A stretch of DNA of 5,662 bases from CAZAQB01 sp964487155 (GCA_964487155.1 CAZAQB010000197.1:1-5662), one strand, 5' to 3'; positions 1 to 5,609 are shown, counted from the stretch's first letter. Program-made: numbers and translations. The notes: generated by a model from the letters alone, not told the origin.

Positions 1-17
1 CGATGCCATCGCCCGAT

Positions 18-44
18 GGCAGGTTTCTGCGCAACCTGCCCTAC
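18..44 (-). repeat. REP-like hairpin a (GTAG plus stem-loop)
   Basis: Read on the minus strand, this is GTAG followed at once by an 8-bp perfect stem (18-25 paired with 33-40) with a 7-nt loop. The CTAC at 41-44 touches the stem foot, as in REP elements recognised by RAYT transposases. The 11-mer CCTACGGCGGG at 40-50 recurs at 1891-1901 beside REP-like hairpin c, which supports a common family. A second palindrome, TGCCATCG/CGATGGCA (4-11 and 14-21), overlaps the outer arm, so the two hairpins exclude each other. The element lies about 70 nt downstream of the vapC stop at 116, where it could also protect or terminate the toxin-antitoxin transcript. Confidence 0.6.
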
Positions 45-115
45 GGCGGGCTTCGGTGGGCGCCGGGCGGGATCTCCACCCCGCGCTCCGGCGTGCCTGG
101 TTTTGTACACACCCT

Positions 116-535
116 CTAAGTCTCGGTGGACGTCACCCAGTCTTCGACCCGCAGCCCGGTCACCCGGAGGAACTCGCGGGAGTTGTGAGTGACCAGGGTG
201 GCGTCGTCGGCCAGCGCGTGGCAGGCGATCCACAAATCGTTGGCGCCGATGGGCGTGCCGCTGTCCTTGAGGCGGGTCGCCTGCTCGGCGTAGTGACGGC
301 AAATCGCCGGGCCGCTGGAGTAGCGCACCGGCACGTGCCGCGCCAGGGTTTCCAGCCGGCGCAGAACAGCGGCCTTGCGGGTGCTGCGTTCGGCGCCCTT
401 GAGCAGTTCGGCCCAGGTGATGAAGGACATGCACAGGCTGTCCTCCTGCGGCAACGCGTCGATGCGCTGGCCGATGGCGGGCGGCTGGTTCTTGATCAGG
501 TAGATCAGGATATTGATGTCGAGCAGGTAGATCAC
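116..535 (-). CDS. vapC: VapC-type PIN-domain toxin ribonuclease (module 1)
   Basis: This is a 139-residue PIN-domain protein of normal VapC length. The PIN acidic residues are visible: D6 in the N-terminal L-D-x-N motif, E43 in WAEL, and D100 in GANDLWIA. They are followed by the VapC-type C-terminal segment LVTHNSREF (114-122) and a GLRVEDW tail. The family are Mg-dependent RNases. Enteric VapCs with this C-terminal signature, paired with AbrB-type VapB, cleave initiator tRNA; that target is only inferred here. Translation starts at a GTG that overlaps the antitoxin stop in GTGA (535-532), so the genes are translationally coupled. One oddity is that the usual LDTN reads LDIN, with Ile at position 7. 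No frameshift is seen and the gene looks intact. Confidence 0.93.
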   Translation of the reverse strand: MIYLLDINILIYLIKNQPPAIGQRIDALPQEDSLCMSFITWAELLKGAERSTRKAAVLRRLETLARHVPVRYSSGPAICRHYAEQATRLKDSGTPIGANDLWIACHALADDATLVTHNSREFLRVTGLRVEDWVTSTET

Positions 536-795
536 AGCGCATCGCGATCCTGCACCGGCAAGGGAGACTGTTGTTCGGCCTCAAGCGCGGCGACAAAGGC
601 ATCGTCCACCTCGCCCAGCGCCTGCAGGGCCTGTAACAGGGTCGCGCCGCGCTGTGCCGGCAACGGGTGGATGACCAGATCGCCAGCCTCGTTGCGTGAG
701 ATGCAAACCCGGTCGGTGTCGAGCCGGTACTCGGCCGGAATGCGCACCGCCTGGCTGTTGCCGTTGTTGAAGACTCGGGTGGTCCGCGTTTTCAT
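532..795 (-). CDS. vapB: VapB antitoxin, AbrB/MazE-type (module 1)
   Basis: This 87-residue antitoxin has an N-terminal swapped-hairpin AbrB/SpoVT-type DNA-binding domain (about residues 3-46), seen in VFNNGNSQAVRIPAEYRL and the following VxISRNEAGDLVIHP strand. The acidic, flexible C-terminal part (about 50-87, with GEVDDAFVAALEAEQQ) is the expected toxin-wrapping region. The ATG at 795 is chosen because the domain begins at MKTRTTRVF. The longer open frame upstream lacks homology-like features. No Shine-Dalgarno sequence precedes the ATG, and a candidate -10 lies only 7 bases upstream of it. The gene ends in a 4-bp overlap with vapC. The complex presumably represses its own promoter. Confidence 0.9.
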   Translation of the reverse strand: MKTRTTRVFNNGNSQAVRIPAEYRLDTDRVCISRNEAGDLVIHPLPAQRGATLLQALQALGEVDDAFVAALEAEQQSPLPVQDRDAL

Positions 796-802
796 GGGGC
801 AG

Positions 803-817
803 CTTATACGTGTACGT
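803..817 (-). promoter_or_regulatory. Candidate vapB (module 1) -10 and operator
   Basis: On the minus strand, TATAAG (808-803) is a good -10 match. It would place transcription start near 796, almost at the vapB ATG (795), so the message may be leaderless or nearly so. No good -35 is seen. The palindrome ACGT-N2-ACGT at 808-817 adjoins and overlaps the -10, a position where VapBC binding would block RNA polymerase. The assignment rests on position and symmetry only. Confidence 0.4.
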
Positions 818-929
818 TGATGTGTGTATGTTTGCCGGCATCGCCGGGTCGGCAAGCCTGCGGCCCACGCGGGGGCATAAGGGCGATGCGATGAAGAACT
901 CCTTACGCCAGTCGCCGGCCGATGCTCGA

Positions 930-1364
930 TCAGGGCTTGAGGCGCGTAAAGCGCCCGCGCGGGAGGAGGCGCGTGAAGTCGCCGTCGAAGCTCGCGAGAT
1001 GTTCGCCCTGTTGCAACACGGCGGCGGCCAGCCAGGCATCCGGCAGGTCGTTGCCGCGCAGTTGTTTGTCTGCGCAGAGCCGGCGCAGGTGCGGCCATTC
1101 GGCACCCAGCGCCGGTTGCACGACACCGGGCGCAGCCAGCAGGGCATCGACAAAGCGCAATGCGGCCTCGATCGGCGTTGGCTCGACGAAAATCCTCGAA
1201 TGGGTGGCGAGCCGCAGGAATCTGGCGATCACCATCGGCTGCAGGCTCAACGGTGCGCCCCGGACCGCTTCATCCAGGGCCTGGGTGAGCCATGCCCGAG
1301 CGGTTTGATGGTGCGGATGATCGGCGCGGCTGGCCGCCAGCAGGACATTGACGTCAGGCGTCAT
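930..1364 (-). CDS. vapC: VapC-type PIN-domain toxin (module 2)
   Basis: This 144-residue PIN protein is of a different subgroup from the VapC at 116-535. The N-terminal PDVNVLLAA carries the first catalytic Asp (D4) and the conserved Asn. FLRLATHSRIF (49-59) is typical of the subgroup whose members read FLRxATHPR and lack the usual Glu there. D109 in NDLPDAWLAA and D127/D129 in SFDGDF complete the acidic cluster. The predicted role is growth arrest by RNA cleavage; the target cannot be told from sequence. The ATG at 1364 lies inside the antitoxin gene (11-bp overlap) with only a weak ribosome site, so translation is probably coupled. The gap to the next antitoxin start (795) is 134 bp with no evident terminator, so read-through into module 1 is possible. 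Confidence 0.88.
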   Translation of the reverse strand: MTPDVNVLLAASRADHPHHQTARAWLTQALDEAVRGAPLSLQPMVIARFLRLATHSRIFVEPTPIEAALRFVDALLAAPGVVQPALGAEWPHLRRLCADKQLRGNDLPDAWLAAAVLQQGEHLASFDGDFTRLLPRGRFTRLKP

Positions 1365-1596
1365 CGTCGGCGGCGCTCAGCAGGTCCTTGTTGCTGAGCC
1401 CGTTGAGGCCGGGCGCCAGCCCGCCCCTGCCATGATAAACGGGGAGTTCCGCCGGCGCGTTGCCCGGCTGTCCGGCCGCACGCAGACGCAGTTGCAGCCC
1501 CTCTTCGATCAGCCGCGTCAGGGTGGTGCGTTGCCGCGCGGCCTGCATCTTGGCTCGGGCCAGCAGGTCATCGTTCAGATTCAGCGTCGTTTTCAT
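1354..1596 (-). CDS. vapB: VapB antitoxin, ribbon-helix-helix type (module 2)
   Basis: This 80-residue antitoxin begins MKTTLNLNDDLLARAKMQAA, the beta strand and first helix of a ribbon-helix-helix domain. The second helix is RTTLTRLIEEGLQLRL (about 23-38). This is the VapB class formerly called DUF2191, and the domain dimerises and binds operator DNA. The remainder, including LPVYHGRGGLAPGLNG and an acidic DDDA end, should be the toxin-binding tail. The ATG at 1596 is chosen because the domain starts there and a GGAA-type ribosome site lies about 7 bases upstream. A longer frame reaching 1704 would add unrelated residues. The stop lies 11 bp inside vapC. The DNA-binding fold is unrelated to that of the module 1 antitoxin. 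Confidence 0.86.
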   Translation of the reverse strand: MKTTLNLNDDLLARAKMQAARQRTTLTRLIEEGLQLRLRAAGQPGNAPAELPVYHGRGGLAPGLNGLSNKDLLSAADDDA

Positions 1597-1610
1597 CTCA
1601 AGTTCCGTAA

Positions 1611-1634
1611 ATATTAGCGATACAGATGTCTGTA
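1611..1634 (-). promoter_or_regulatory. Candidate vapB (module 2) operator and promoter
   Basis: TACAGA-TG-TCTGTA (1621-1634) is a perfect 6-bp inverted repeat with a 2-bp centre, of the size used by ribbon-helix-helix repressors. On the minus strand, TAATAT (1616-1611) is a plausible -10 next to it, so the palindrome sits in the -10/-35 spacer, ideal for autorepression. The -35 region is poor. The distance from palindrome to vapB ATG is 25 bp. Confidence 0.6.
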
Positions 1635-1787
1635 CGCCAGAGCATTGCCCGGCTTGTTGCAAGAACGCCTGGTAATGACCAGCCGCACAGGGTTGCGCGT
1701 CCACAGCCTCACCGGCGTCACCACCGGGTAAATGCTGCTCGGGATCTGTTGAAGCGGCGGATGCGCCAGCCAGGTTCCGTAGGGTCG
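1635..1787. other. Intergenic stretch, no gene seen
   Basis: This stretch separates the vapB operator from the REP-like pair. Short open frames exist on both strands, but none has a convincing start, ribosome site or recognisable domain. Nothing else is supported here. Confidence 0.5.
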
Positions 1788-1821
1788 GTAGGCTGGGATG
1801 GAGCGAGAGCGTAATCCCAGC
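1788..1821 (+). repeat. REP-like hairpin b
   Basis: GTAG at 1788-1791 is followed directly by the 8-bp stem GCTGGGAT (1792-1799) paired with ATCCCAGC (1814-1821), around a 14-nt loop. This is the standard REP layout, a GTAG tetranucleotide 5' of an imperfect hairpin. Together with hairpin c in opposite orientation it forms a BIME-like unit of about 108 bp. The two copies share GTAGGCTGGG at one end and CCCAGCAT at the other. Confidence 0.72.
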
Positions 1822-1864
1822 ATTCTGCGGTGCGGGACCCGGCGGCGGTGCGCTGTTCCGGCAT

Positions 1865-1895
1865 GCTGGGTATCGCTTTGCTCAACCCAGCCTAC
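1865..1895 (-). repeat. REP-like hairpin c
   Basis: This is the inverted partner of the hairpin at 1788-1821. The 7-bp stem GCTGGGT (1865-1871) pairs with ACCCAGC (1885-1891), and CTAC (1892-1895) follows at once, which is GTAG plus stem when read on the minus strand. The sequence after it, CCTACGGCGGG at 1891-1901, is identical to that beside REP-like hairpin a at 40-50. Confidence 0.72.
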
Positions 1896-2067
1896 GGCGG
1901 GTTGTCGACGGCGGGATGCTCTGGCTCTCGGGCGCGGTGCGGCTCGGGATTCTGCGACTCGACGCTCATCGGCTACGGACTGGGCGTTGTACCGTTGGCC
2001 TGGATCATTGTAGGGCGCGTACCGAAGCGGAAACGGCATCTGCGGAGTCGAACGGAGCCTGATTCGG
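1896..2067. other. Leader region before the lipoprotein gene
   Basis: No gene is supported here. The promoter of the lipoprotein gene should lie in this stretch or in the repeat pair, but no -35/-10 pair is convincing. A GGAG at 2054-2057 is a possible ribosome site for the ATG at 2068. Confidence 0.4.
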
Positions 2068-2835
2068 ATGAAAGTCGAGGCCTGGCGGAAGGCTTGCCGG
2101 GCGGGCATTTCGGCCGTGGCGCTGTCGGCGCTAACCGCCTGCGGCCTGGTCAGCGACGCCGATGACAAGCGGTTCCGGGTGCAGTCGCCGGAGCGGCTGG
2201 AGATCCTCTATCAGGATCTCGCCGTCGCCATGCATTCAGCGAAACCGTGCTTCCTCATCTCACCCGAGTCCGTGCGCAAGACCGCCTTCAACGCTGTTGG
2301 CTCGCAGGTCTCCTACCTTCGCAGCCGCTGCTTCTCGAGTGTTGCGTGGAACACCGGCCAGGCCGGCTACTGCAGCCATGTGCGCTCGGTCAGCACGGTT
2401 TTCCTGTCCGGTGCGACCATGAACGCGCCGCTCTGCCGGCGTCTGGCGCGATCTTCGGGGGGCGTCAGCAGCGCCCTGCGACCGGCGGTGGACCTCCCGG
2501 AGCTCATGGAGGTGATGGGCGTGACGCCGGTCGAGCTCGATGCCTGGCTGAGCGAGGAAGGGCGGTTGCGCAGTCGCGAAGTGGCGGCGCGCTATCGTGA
2601 GGACGCCCCGCAGGTTTACTGGTCACAGGTGGAGTCGACGATTATTCACACCCGCCGCTTTTTCGATGCGCTCGATGATGCTCCCGCATTCGGATCCGCG
2701 GCCGACCGTGAGCGCATGCAGGCGCTGCGATGGGCGCCGCGCCAGCTCTTTACATCGACCCCGCCAGAGCAGAGAGATCCACGGCGGCGGATACCCCGCG
2801 TCCGCATTCGGGCCGACAGCCCCGGCGCTGATTAG
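2068..2835 (+). CDS. Predicted lipoprotein of unknown function
   Basis: This 255-residue protein has a lipoprotein signal: basic residues (K2, R7, K8, R11), a short hydrophobic stretch, and the lipobox L22-T23-A24-C25 followed by Gly. The Gly predicts outer-membrane sorting if Lol rules apply. The mature part has four further cysteines (C61, C88, C102, C123) that could form two periplasmic disulfides. The second half (about 145-230) looks helical and charged, with LPELMEVMGVTPVELDAWLSEEG resembling a short helical repeat. I do not recognise the family. The ATG at 2068 is chosen because the signal peptide begins there and a GGAG lies 10 bases upstream. The stop at 2833-2835 falls at the edge of the palindromic repeat region, so the arginine-rich C-terminus may have been altered by repeat insertion. 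It is a single gene with no operon partner in view. Confidence 0.75.
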   Translation: MKVEAWRKACRAGISAVALSALTACGLVSDADDKRFRVQSPERLEILYQDLAVAMHSAKPCFLISPESVRKTAFNAVGSQVSYLRSRCFSSVAWNTGQAGYCSHVRSVSTVFLSGATMNAPLCRRLARSSGGVSSALRPAVDLPELMEVMGVTPVELDAWLSEEGRLRSREVAARYREDAPQVYWSQVESTIIHTRRFFDALDDAPAFGSAADRERMQALRWAPRQLFTSTPPEQRDPRRRIPRVRIRADSPGAD

Positions 2836-2864
2836 GGAAGCGCTGAACAATTCCTCGCCGCCGC

Positions 2865-2977
2865 GTTGGCCGCTGAAGGGCCGGCAGTGCAAGGCGCGAG
2901 GCGAAGCTGCGAAGCCGCCCATCGGGGAATACGGTCAAGCCTCGCAACCCCGGGATGCCGGCCCTTCAGCGGCCAAC
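2865..2977. repeat. Large palindrome with 22-bp arms, MITE-like
   Basis: The segment 2865-2886 is the exact reverse complement of 2956-2977, a 22-bp perfect inverted repeat enclosing 69 bp. A shared GCGAGGC (2896-2902 and, inverted, near 2939-2945) extends the pairing inward imperfectly, and 2862-2863 pair with 2979-2980 outside. The DNA could fold into one long hairpin. No transposase is encoded, so a non-autonomous mobile or REP-type element is likely. It could also end transcription of the lipoprotein gene. Open frames running through it are by-products of the repeat. Confidence 0.8.
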
Positions 2978-2980
2978 CCG

Positions 2981-3279
2981 TAGACCGTCCGGCCCCGGGC
3001 CAGCGCCGGCCGCGCACCCGGGTGTTCCAGGCCAGAGCCGCCGTGGATGGCTTGCTGGCGCTGGCGATGCGGGCCGGTTGGCGCAGCAAGCCCGATTTCG
3101 GTGCGCTGCTTCTGGGCATGCGCACCAGTACCAGTATCTTCGCCGTGGCCATCATGCGGGCGGGGAGTTGCGCTCGGCTGCCTGGGGCGAGGAGTGGCTT
3201 CGTTCTGCCTGCAGCTGGCGGTTGTGTTCGTGACGGGGCGAATGCGGCAGGGGTTGCGCCGGCGGGCGAGTTGGCAAAA
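2981..3279. other. Non-coding or relic stretch
   Basis: Open frames cross this region on both strands, but none has a ribosome site, a recognisable domain or a natural start; most begin inside the palindrome. One plus-strand frame over about 3020-3160 reads like a hydrophobic segment and could be a gene relic. No function is assigned. Confidence 0.35.
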
Positions 3280-3298
3280 AATACGAGCCATTCTCATT
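3280..3298 (+). promoter_or_regulatory. Fur-box-like operator
   Basis: The 19-bp site matches the gammaproteobacterial Fur box form AATGAGAATGATTCTCATT at 14 of 19 positions. Its right half, ATTCTCATT (3290-3298), is perfect and the left half is degenerate. It lies in a locally A/T-rich stretch upstream of the CopD-like gene, fecI and fecR, which fits iron-dependent repression of the cluster. TTGGCA at 3271-3276 could be a -35 element, but no well-spaced -10 is clear. No divergent gene is supported, so the site is assigned to the rightward cluster. Confidence 0.6.
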
Positions 3299-3468
3299 GA
3301 GGGATCTTGCCTGCTTGAACTTGCGGCCTGCGTTCTCCGCCACTTCCCCAGGCCCGGTTCGGTGGTCACTGCGAGGCAGCTTGTCAAAGGCAGTCCAAGG
3401 CGGGTCTGACGCATCCAGCCCACGAGACACCGTGGATGGGTCGGTCGCGCACCGGTCCCCAGGCAGCC

Positions 3469-3912
3469 ATGCACGCATCACTCCTGTTGCTTCACATCCT
3501 CGCCGCCACCGTCTGGACAGGGGGCCATATCGTCCTCGCGAGCGTGGTACTGCCGGGGGTCCTGGCGGCGCGCGCCCCCGACCGGCTCCGGCAGTTCGAA
3601 TCCGGTTACGAGCGGATCGGCATGCCCGCCCTGGTGATTCTGGTGGTGACGGGGTTGATGCTGGCCCATCGTTATCTGCCGGACGTGGGTCAGTGGCTGG
3701 ATCTGTCCAACCCCATCGCCCGCGGGGTGGCCTTGAAGCTCCTGCTGCTGGCGCTCACCGTCGGCCTGGCGGTGGACGCGCGCTTTCGGGTCGTCCCCAG
3801 GCTCTCCGAGCGGAACCTCGTGGACATGGCGTGGCACATCGTCGCGGTGACTGTGCTGTCCGTGCTGTTCGTCGTGGTCGGAGTCTCTTTCAGGACAGGT
3901 TGGCTGCATTGA
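3469..3912 (+). CDS. Small CopD/HemJ-like four-helix membrane protein
   Basis: This is a 147-residue integral inner-membrane protein with four predicted helices: about 4-28, 52-70, 84-106 and 120-141. Helix 1 has the pattern LLLLHILAATVWTGGH, typical of the CopD-like/HemJ-like group, with H9 and H20. Two more intramembrane or border histidines are H67 (LMLAHRYL) and H123 (MAWHIV), so heme or metal binding is conceivable. K90 lies in helix 3. The group name comes from copper-resistance CopD, but short stand-alone members have no firm role. The ATG at 3469 is preferred over one 33 bases upstream because the first helix follows immediately. The stop is 11 bases before fecI, so the genes are almost certainly co-transcribed, and the Fur-box candidate lies 170 bp upstream. 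Confidence 0.75.
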   Translation: MHASLLLLHILAATVWTGGHIVLASVVLPGVLAARAPDRLRQFESGYERIGMPALVILVVTGLMLAHRYLPDVGQWLDLSNPIARGVALKLLLLALTVGLAVDARFRVVPRLSERNLVDMAWHIVAVTVLSVLFVVVGVSFRTGWLH

Positions 3913-3923
3913 ATTGAGCGAGC

Positions 3924-4454
3924 ATGCACGACTCCGGATTGCTGCAGACGTACATGGAACACCAATGGGAGCTGTTGAGGTTCCTCGACAGGCGCCTTGG
4001 TTCGTCCAGTCTCGCTGCGGACATTGCCCATGACCTTTACCTGCGGTTGCGCCGCGCGGATGGCCCGGCCGCGGTAGGCAACCGGCGCGCCTATCTCTTC
4101 ACCATGGCCTCCAACCTGGCCGCCGATCACCAGCGAGTGGAGAAGCGCCGCGAGGAGATCCGTACCCAGGCCGACGGAGTCGTCTGGCAGCACACGGACG
4201 AGCGCACCCCGGAGCGCCACGCCCTGGCCCGGGCGGAGCTGGCCTATCTGGAGGCCGAGGTGGCCAGGCTCGAGCCGCGCTGCCGGGAGATCTTCTATCT
4301 CCACCGTTACCAAGGCCTGTCCCAGGCCGCGATAGCCACGCAGTTGGGCGTCGGTATCACCACGGTATACAAGGATCTCAAGACCGTCATGAATGCGCTG
4401 TTGGCGGCGCGACGCCGCTTCCACGGGAAATCCCAGGACGGCAACGCCCAGTGA
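3924..4454 (+). CDS. fecI: FecI-type ECF RNA polymerase sigma factor
   Basis: This 176-residue extracytoplasmic-function sigma factor has the usual FecI length. Region sigma-2 (about 8-76) includes the core-binding helix SSLAADIAHDLYLRL and the -10-recognition segment RAYLFTMASNLAADHQR (55-71). Region sigma-4 (about 105-165) includes LEPRCREIFYLHRYQGLSQ and the helix-turn-helix AIATQLGVGITTVYKDLKTV. It should direct RNA polymerase to the promoter of a TonB-dependent receptor gene, normally just downstream of fecR, when FecR relays the receptor signal. A TGAG ribosome site ends 5 bases before the ATG. Expression is probably under the Fur-type site at 3280-3298. The natural inducing siderophore cannot be read from the sequence. 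Confidence 0.94.
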   Translation: MHDSGLLQTYMEHQWELLRFLDRRLGSSSLAADIAHDLYLRLRRADGPAAVGNRRAYLFTMASNLAADHQRVEKRREEIRTQADGVVWQHTDERTPERHALARAELAYLEAEVARLEPRCREIFYLHRYQGLSQAAIATQLGVGITTVYKDLKTVMNALLAARRRFHGKSQDGNAQ

Positions 4455-4511
4455 GGCCTGGGCGCGTCCCAATCGTCTTGATAATGAGGGCGGCTTGTCT
4501 TTAAACGGGGC

Positions 4512-4528
4512 AGCGGCCGGCCGCTTTT
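4512..4528 (+). terminator. Palindrome plus T-run between fecI and fecR
   Basis: AGCGGCCGGCCGCT (4512-4525) is a perfect 14-bp palindrome followed by further Ts, giving a TTTT run at 4525-4528. It can fold as a 5-bp GC-rich stem with a CCGG loop and resembles a weak intrinsic terminator or attenuator. It lies 57 bases after the fecI stop and 23 bases before the fecR ATG at 4551, so it could lower fecR relative to fecI. A short stem and four Ts make strong termination unlikely. Confidence 0.35.
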
Positions 4529-4550
4529 GATGTCTACCAGGTTGGAGCCG

Positions 4551-5609
4551 ATGAACGAATCAGGTGCGTCTCGGCCCGCGAGAGGGCACGCCGACGGCCA
4601 GCGCCCCGATGAGGCAGCCCAGGACTGGCTGCTGCTGTTGTCGTCCGGTGATGCCACGGCGGACGACCGCGCCCGTTTCGAGCGCTGGGTCGATAGCGAT
4701 CCGAGCAACCGGGCAGCCTACGAGGAGGTCCGCGAACTCTGGCAGGGCATCGACGACCTGCGCGATGCCTTCGCCCCGCCGGAGCAAGGCGTATCACGTC
4801 GCGGCCGGATGCAGGCCTCCGGGGCGGTCCGCAGACCAACTGCCCGGCGCCGGGGCGCTCGCTGGGGCCCCCCCCAGGCGGCGTGGGGCGCGGTGGCGGC
4901 CGCATGCCTGGTGCTGCTGGCGGCCGTGGCCCCGGAGCTGGCCCTGCGCCTTGAGGCCGACTACCGCACCGCGGTCGGCGAGCAGGCCCAGGTCACGCTC
5001 CCCGACGGCTCCATCGCCTGGCTGAACACGGATACCGCCCTGGCGGTGAACTACACCAGCGGCCGGCGCGAGGTCTCGCTGCTGCGGGGCGAGGCCCGGT
5101 TCCAGGTGGCCCAGGATCCGAAGCGCCCTTTCTCCGTGGGCGCGCATGGCGGCCGGGCCCAGGCCCTGGGCACCGTCTACAGCGTCCGCGACCATGATCG
5201 CGAGGTCACCGTGACGGTGGCCGAGGGCACGGTCGGCGTGCTCTCGCCGGCCCCGCCACGCGAGACCACCGCGCCCGACACCGGCGCTCGTGCCGTGGTC
5301 AACGCGGGCGAACAGGTGCGCTACCGCGAGGGGGCCCCACCCGGAGCGGTGCGCCGGGTGGACGCCGCGGCGGTCACCGCCTGGCGTCACGGCTTCATCG
5401 CCATCCGCGGCCTGCCGCTTGCTGCGGCGTTGGCCGAGATCGACCGTTACCGCCCCGGTGAAATTCTGCTCCTGGCCGATTCGGCGACCGGCGAGCCGGT
5501 GACCGCGCGGCTTTCCATCCGCTCCATCGACAACGGCCTGGCGGCCCTCGCCGCCACCCAGGGGCTGTCCGTTACCCGGGTGACGGACTACCTGATCCTC
5601 GTCCACTGA
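4551..5609 (+). CDS. fecR: FecR-type transmembrane anti-sigma and signal-transfer protein
   Basis: This 352-residue protein is close to the usual FecR length. An N-terminal cytoplasmic domain (DUF4880, about 20-68) shows AAQDWLLLLSSGDATADDRARFERW with the conserved tryptophans and NRAAYEEVRELW. A basic linker leads to one transmembrane helix (about 111-131, WGAVAAACLVLLAAVAPELAL). The periplasmic FecR domain (about 138-232) includes LPDGSIAWLNTDTALAVNY, VSLLRGEARFQVA and ALGTVYSVR. The C-terminal receptor-contact domain, STN/DUF4974-like, spans about 280-352. It should receive the signal from a TonB-dependent receptor's N-terminal plug extension and control FecI. The ATG at 4551 is chosen for its GGAG just upstream and the domain start; TTG at 4527 and ATG at 4530 are alternatives, though they overlap or follow the palindrome at 4512-4525. 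A C8 tract lies in the linker. Confidence 0.94.
   Translation: MNESGASRPARGHADGQRPDEAAQDWLLLLSSGDATADDRARFERWVDSDPSNRAAYEEVRELWQGIDDLRDAFAPPEQGVSRRGRMQASGAVRRPTARRRGARWGPPQAAWGAVAAACLVLLAAVAPELALRLEADYRTAVGEQAQVTLPDGSIAWLNTDTALAVNYTSGRREVSLLRGEARFQVAQDPKRPFSVGAHGGRAQALGTVYSVRDHDREVTVTVAEGTVGVLSPAPPRETTAPDTGARAVVNAGEQVRYREGAPPGAVRRVDAAAVTAWRHGFIAIRGLPLAAALAEIDRYRPGEILLLADSATGEPVTARLSIRSIDNGLAALAATQGLSVTRVTDYLILVH

Noticed and set aside
1..115. tRNA or CRISPR at the left edge
   Set aside because: Stems are present, but there is no anticodon or T-arm layout, and no regularly spaced direct repeats.
56..820. 254-residue plus-strand open frame across the module 1 toxin-antitoxin genes
   Set aside because: It is antisense to well-supported vapB and vapC, low in complexity and without domain features; GC-rich DNA commonly gives such frames.
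532..1098. Extended start for vapB (module 1)
   Set aside because: The added N-terminal part is arginine- and alanine-rich shadow sequence overlapping vapC of module 2; the AbrB domain starts at the ATG at 795.
1354..1704. Extended start for vapB (module 2)
   Set aside because: It would run through the operator and promoter, and the ribbon-helix-helix domain starts at the ATG at 1596 with a ribosome site.
2832..3300. Several open frames on both strands over the palindrome
   Set aside because: They begin within the inverted repeat, disagree with each other and have no recognisable domain or ribosome site.
3690..4472. 260-residue minus-strand open frame
   Set aside because: It is antisense to fecI and the CopD-like gene and has no family features.
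4480..4498. Second Fur box at GATAATGA between fecI and fecR
   Set aside because: Only one half matches; the overall match to the 19-bp consensus is about 9 of 19.
4794..5606. 270-residue minus-strand open frame
   Set aside because: It is an antisense shadow of fecR, whose domains are clear.
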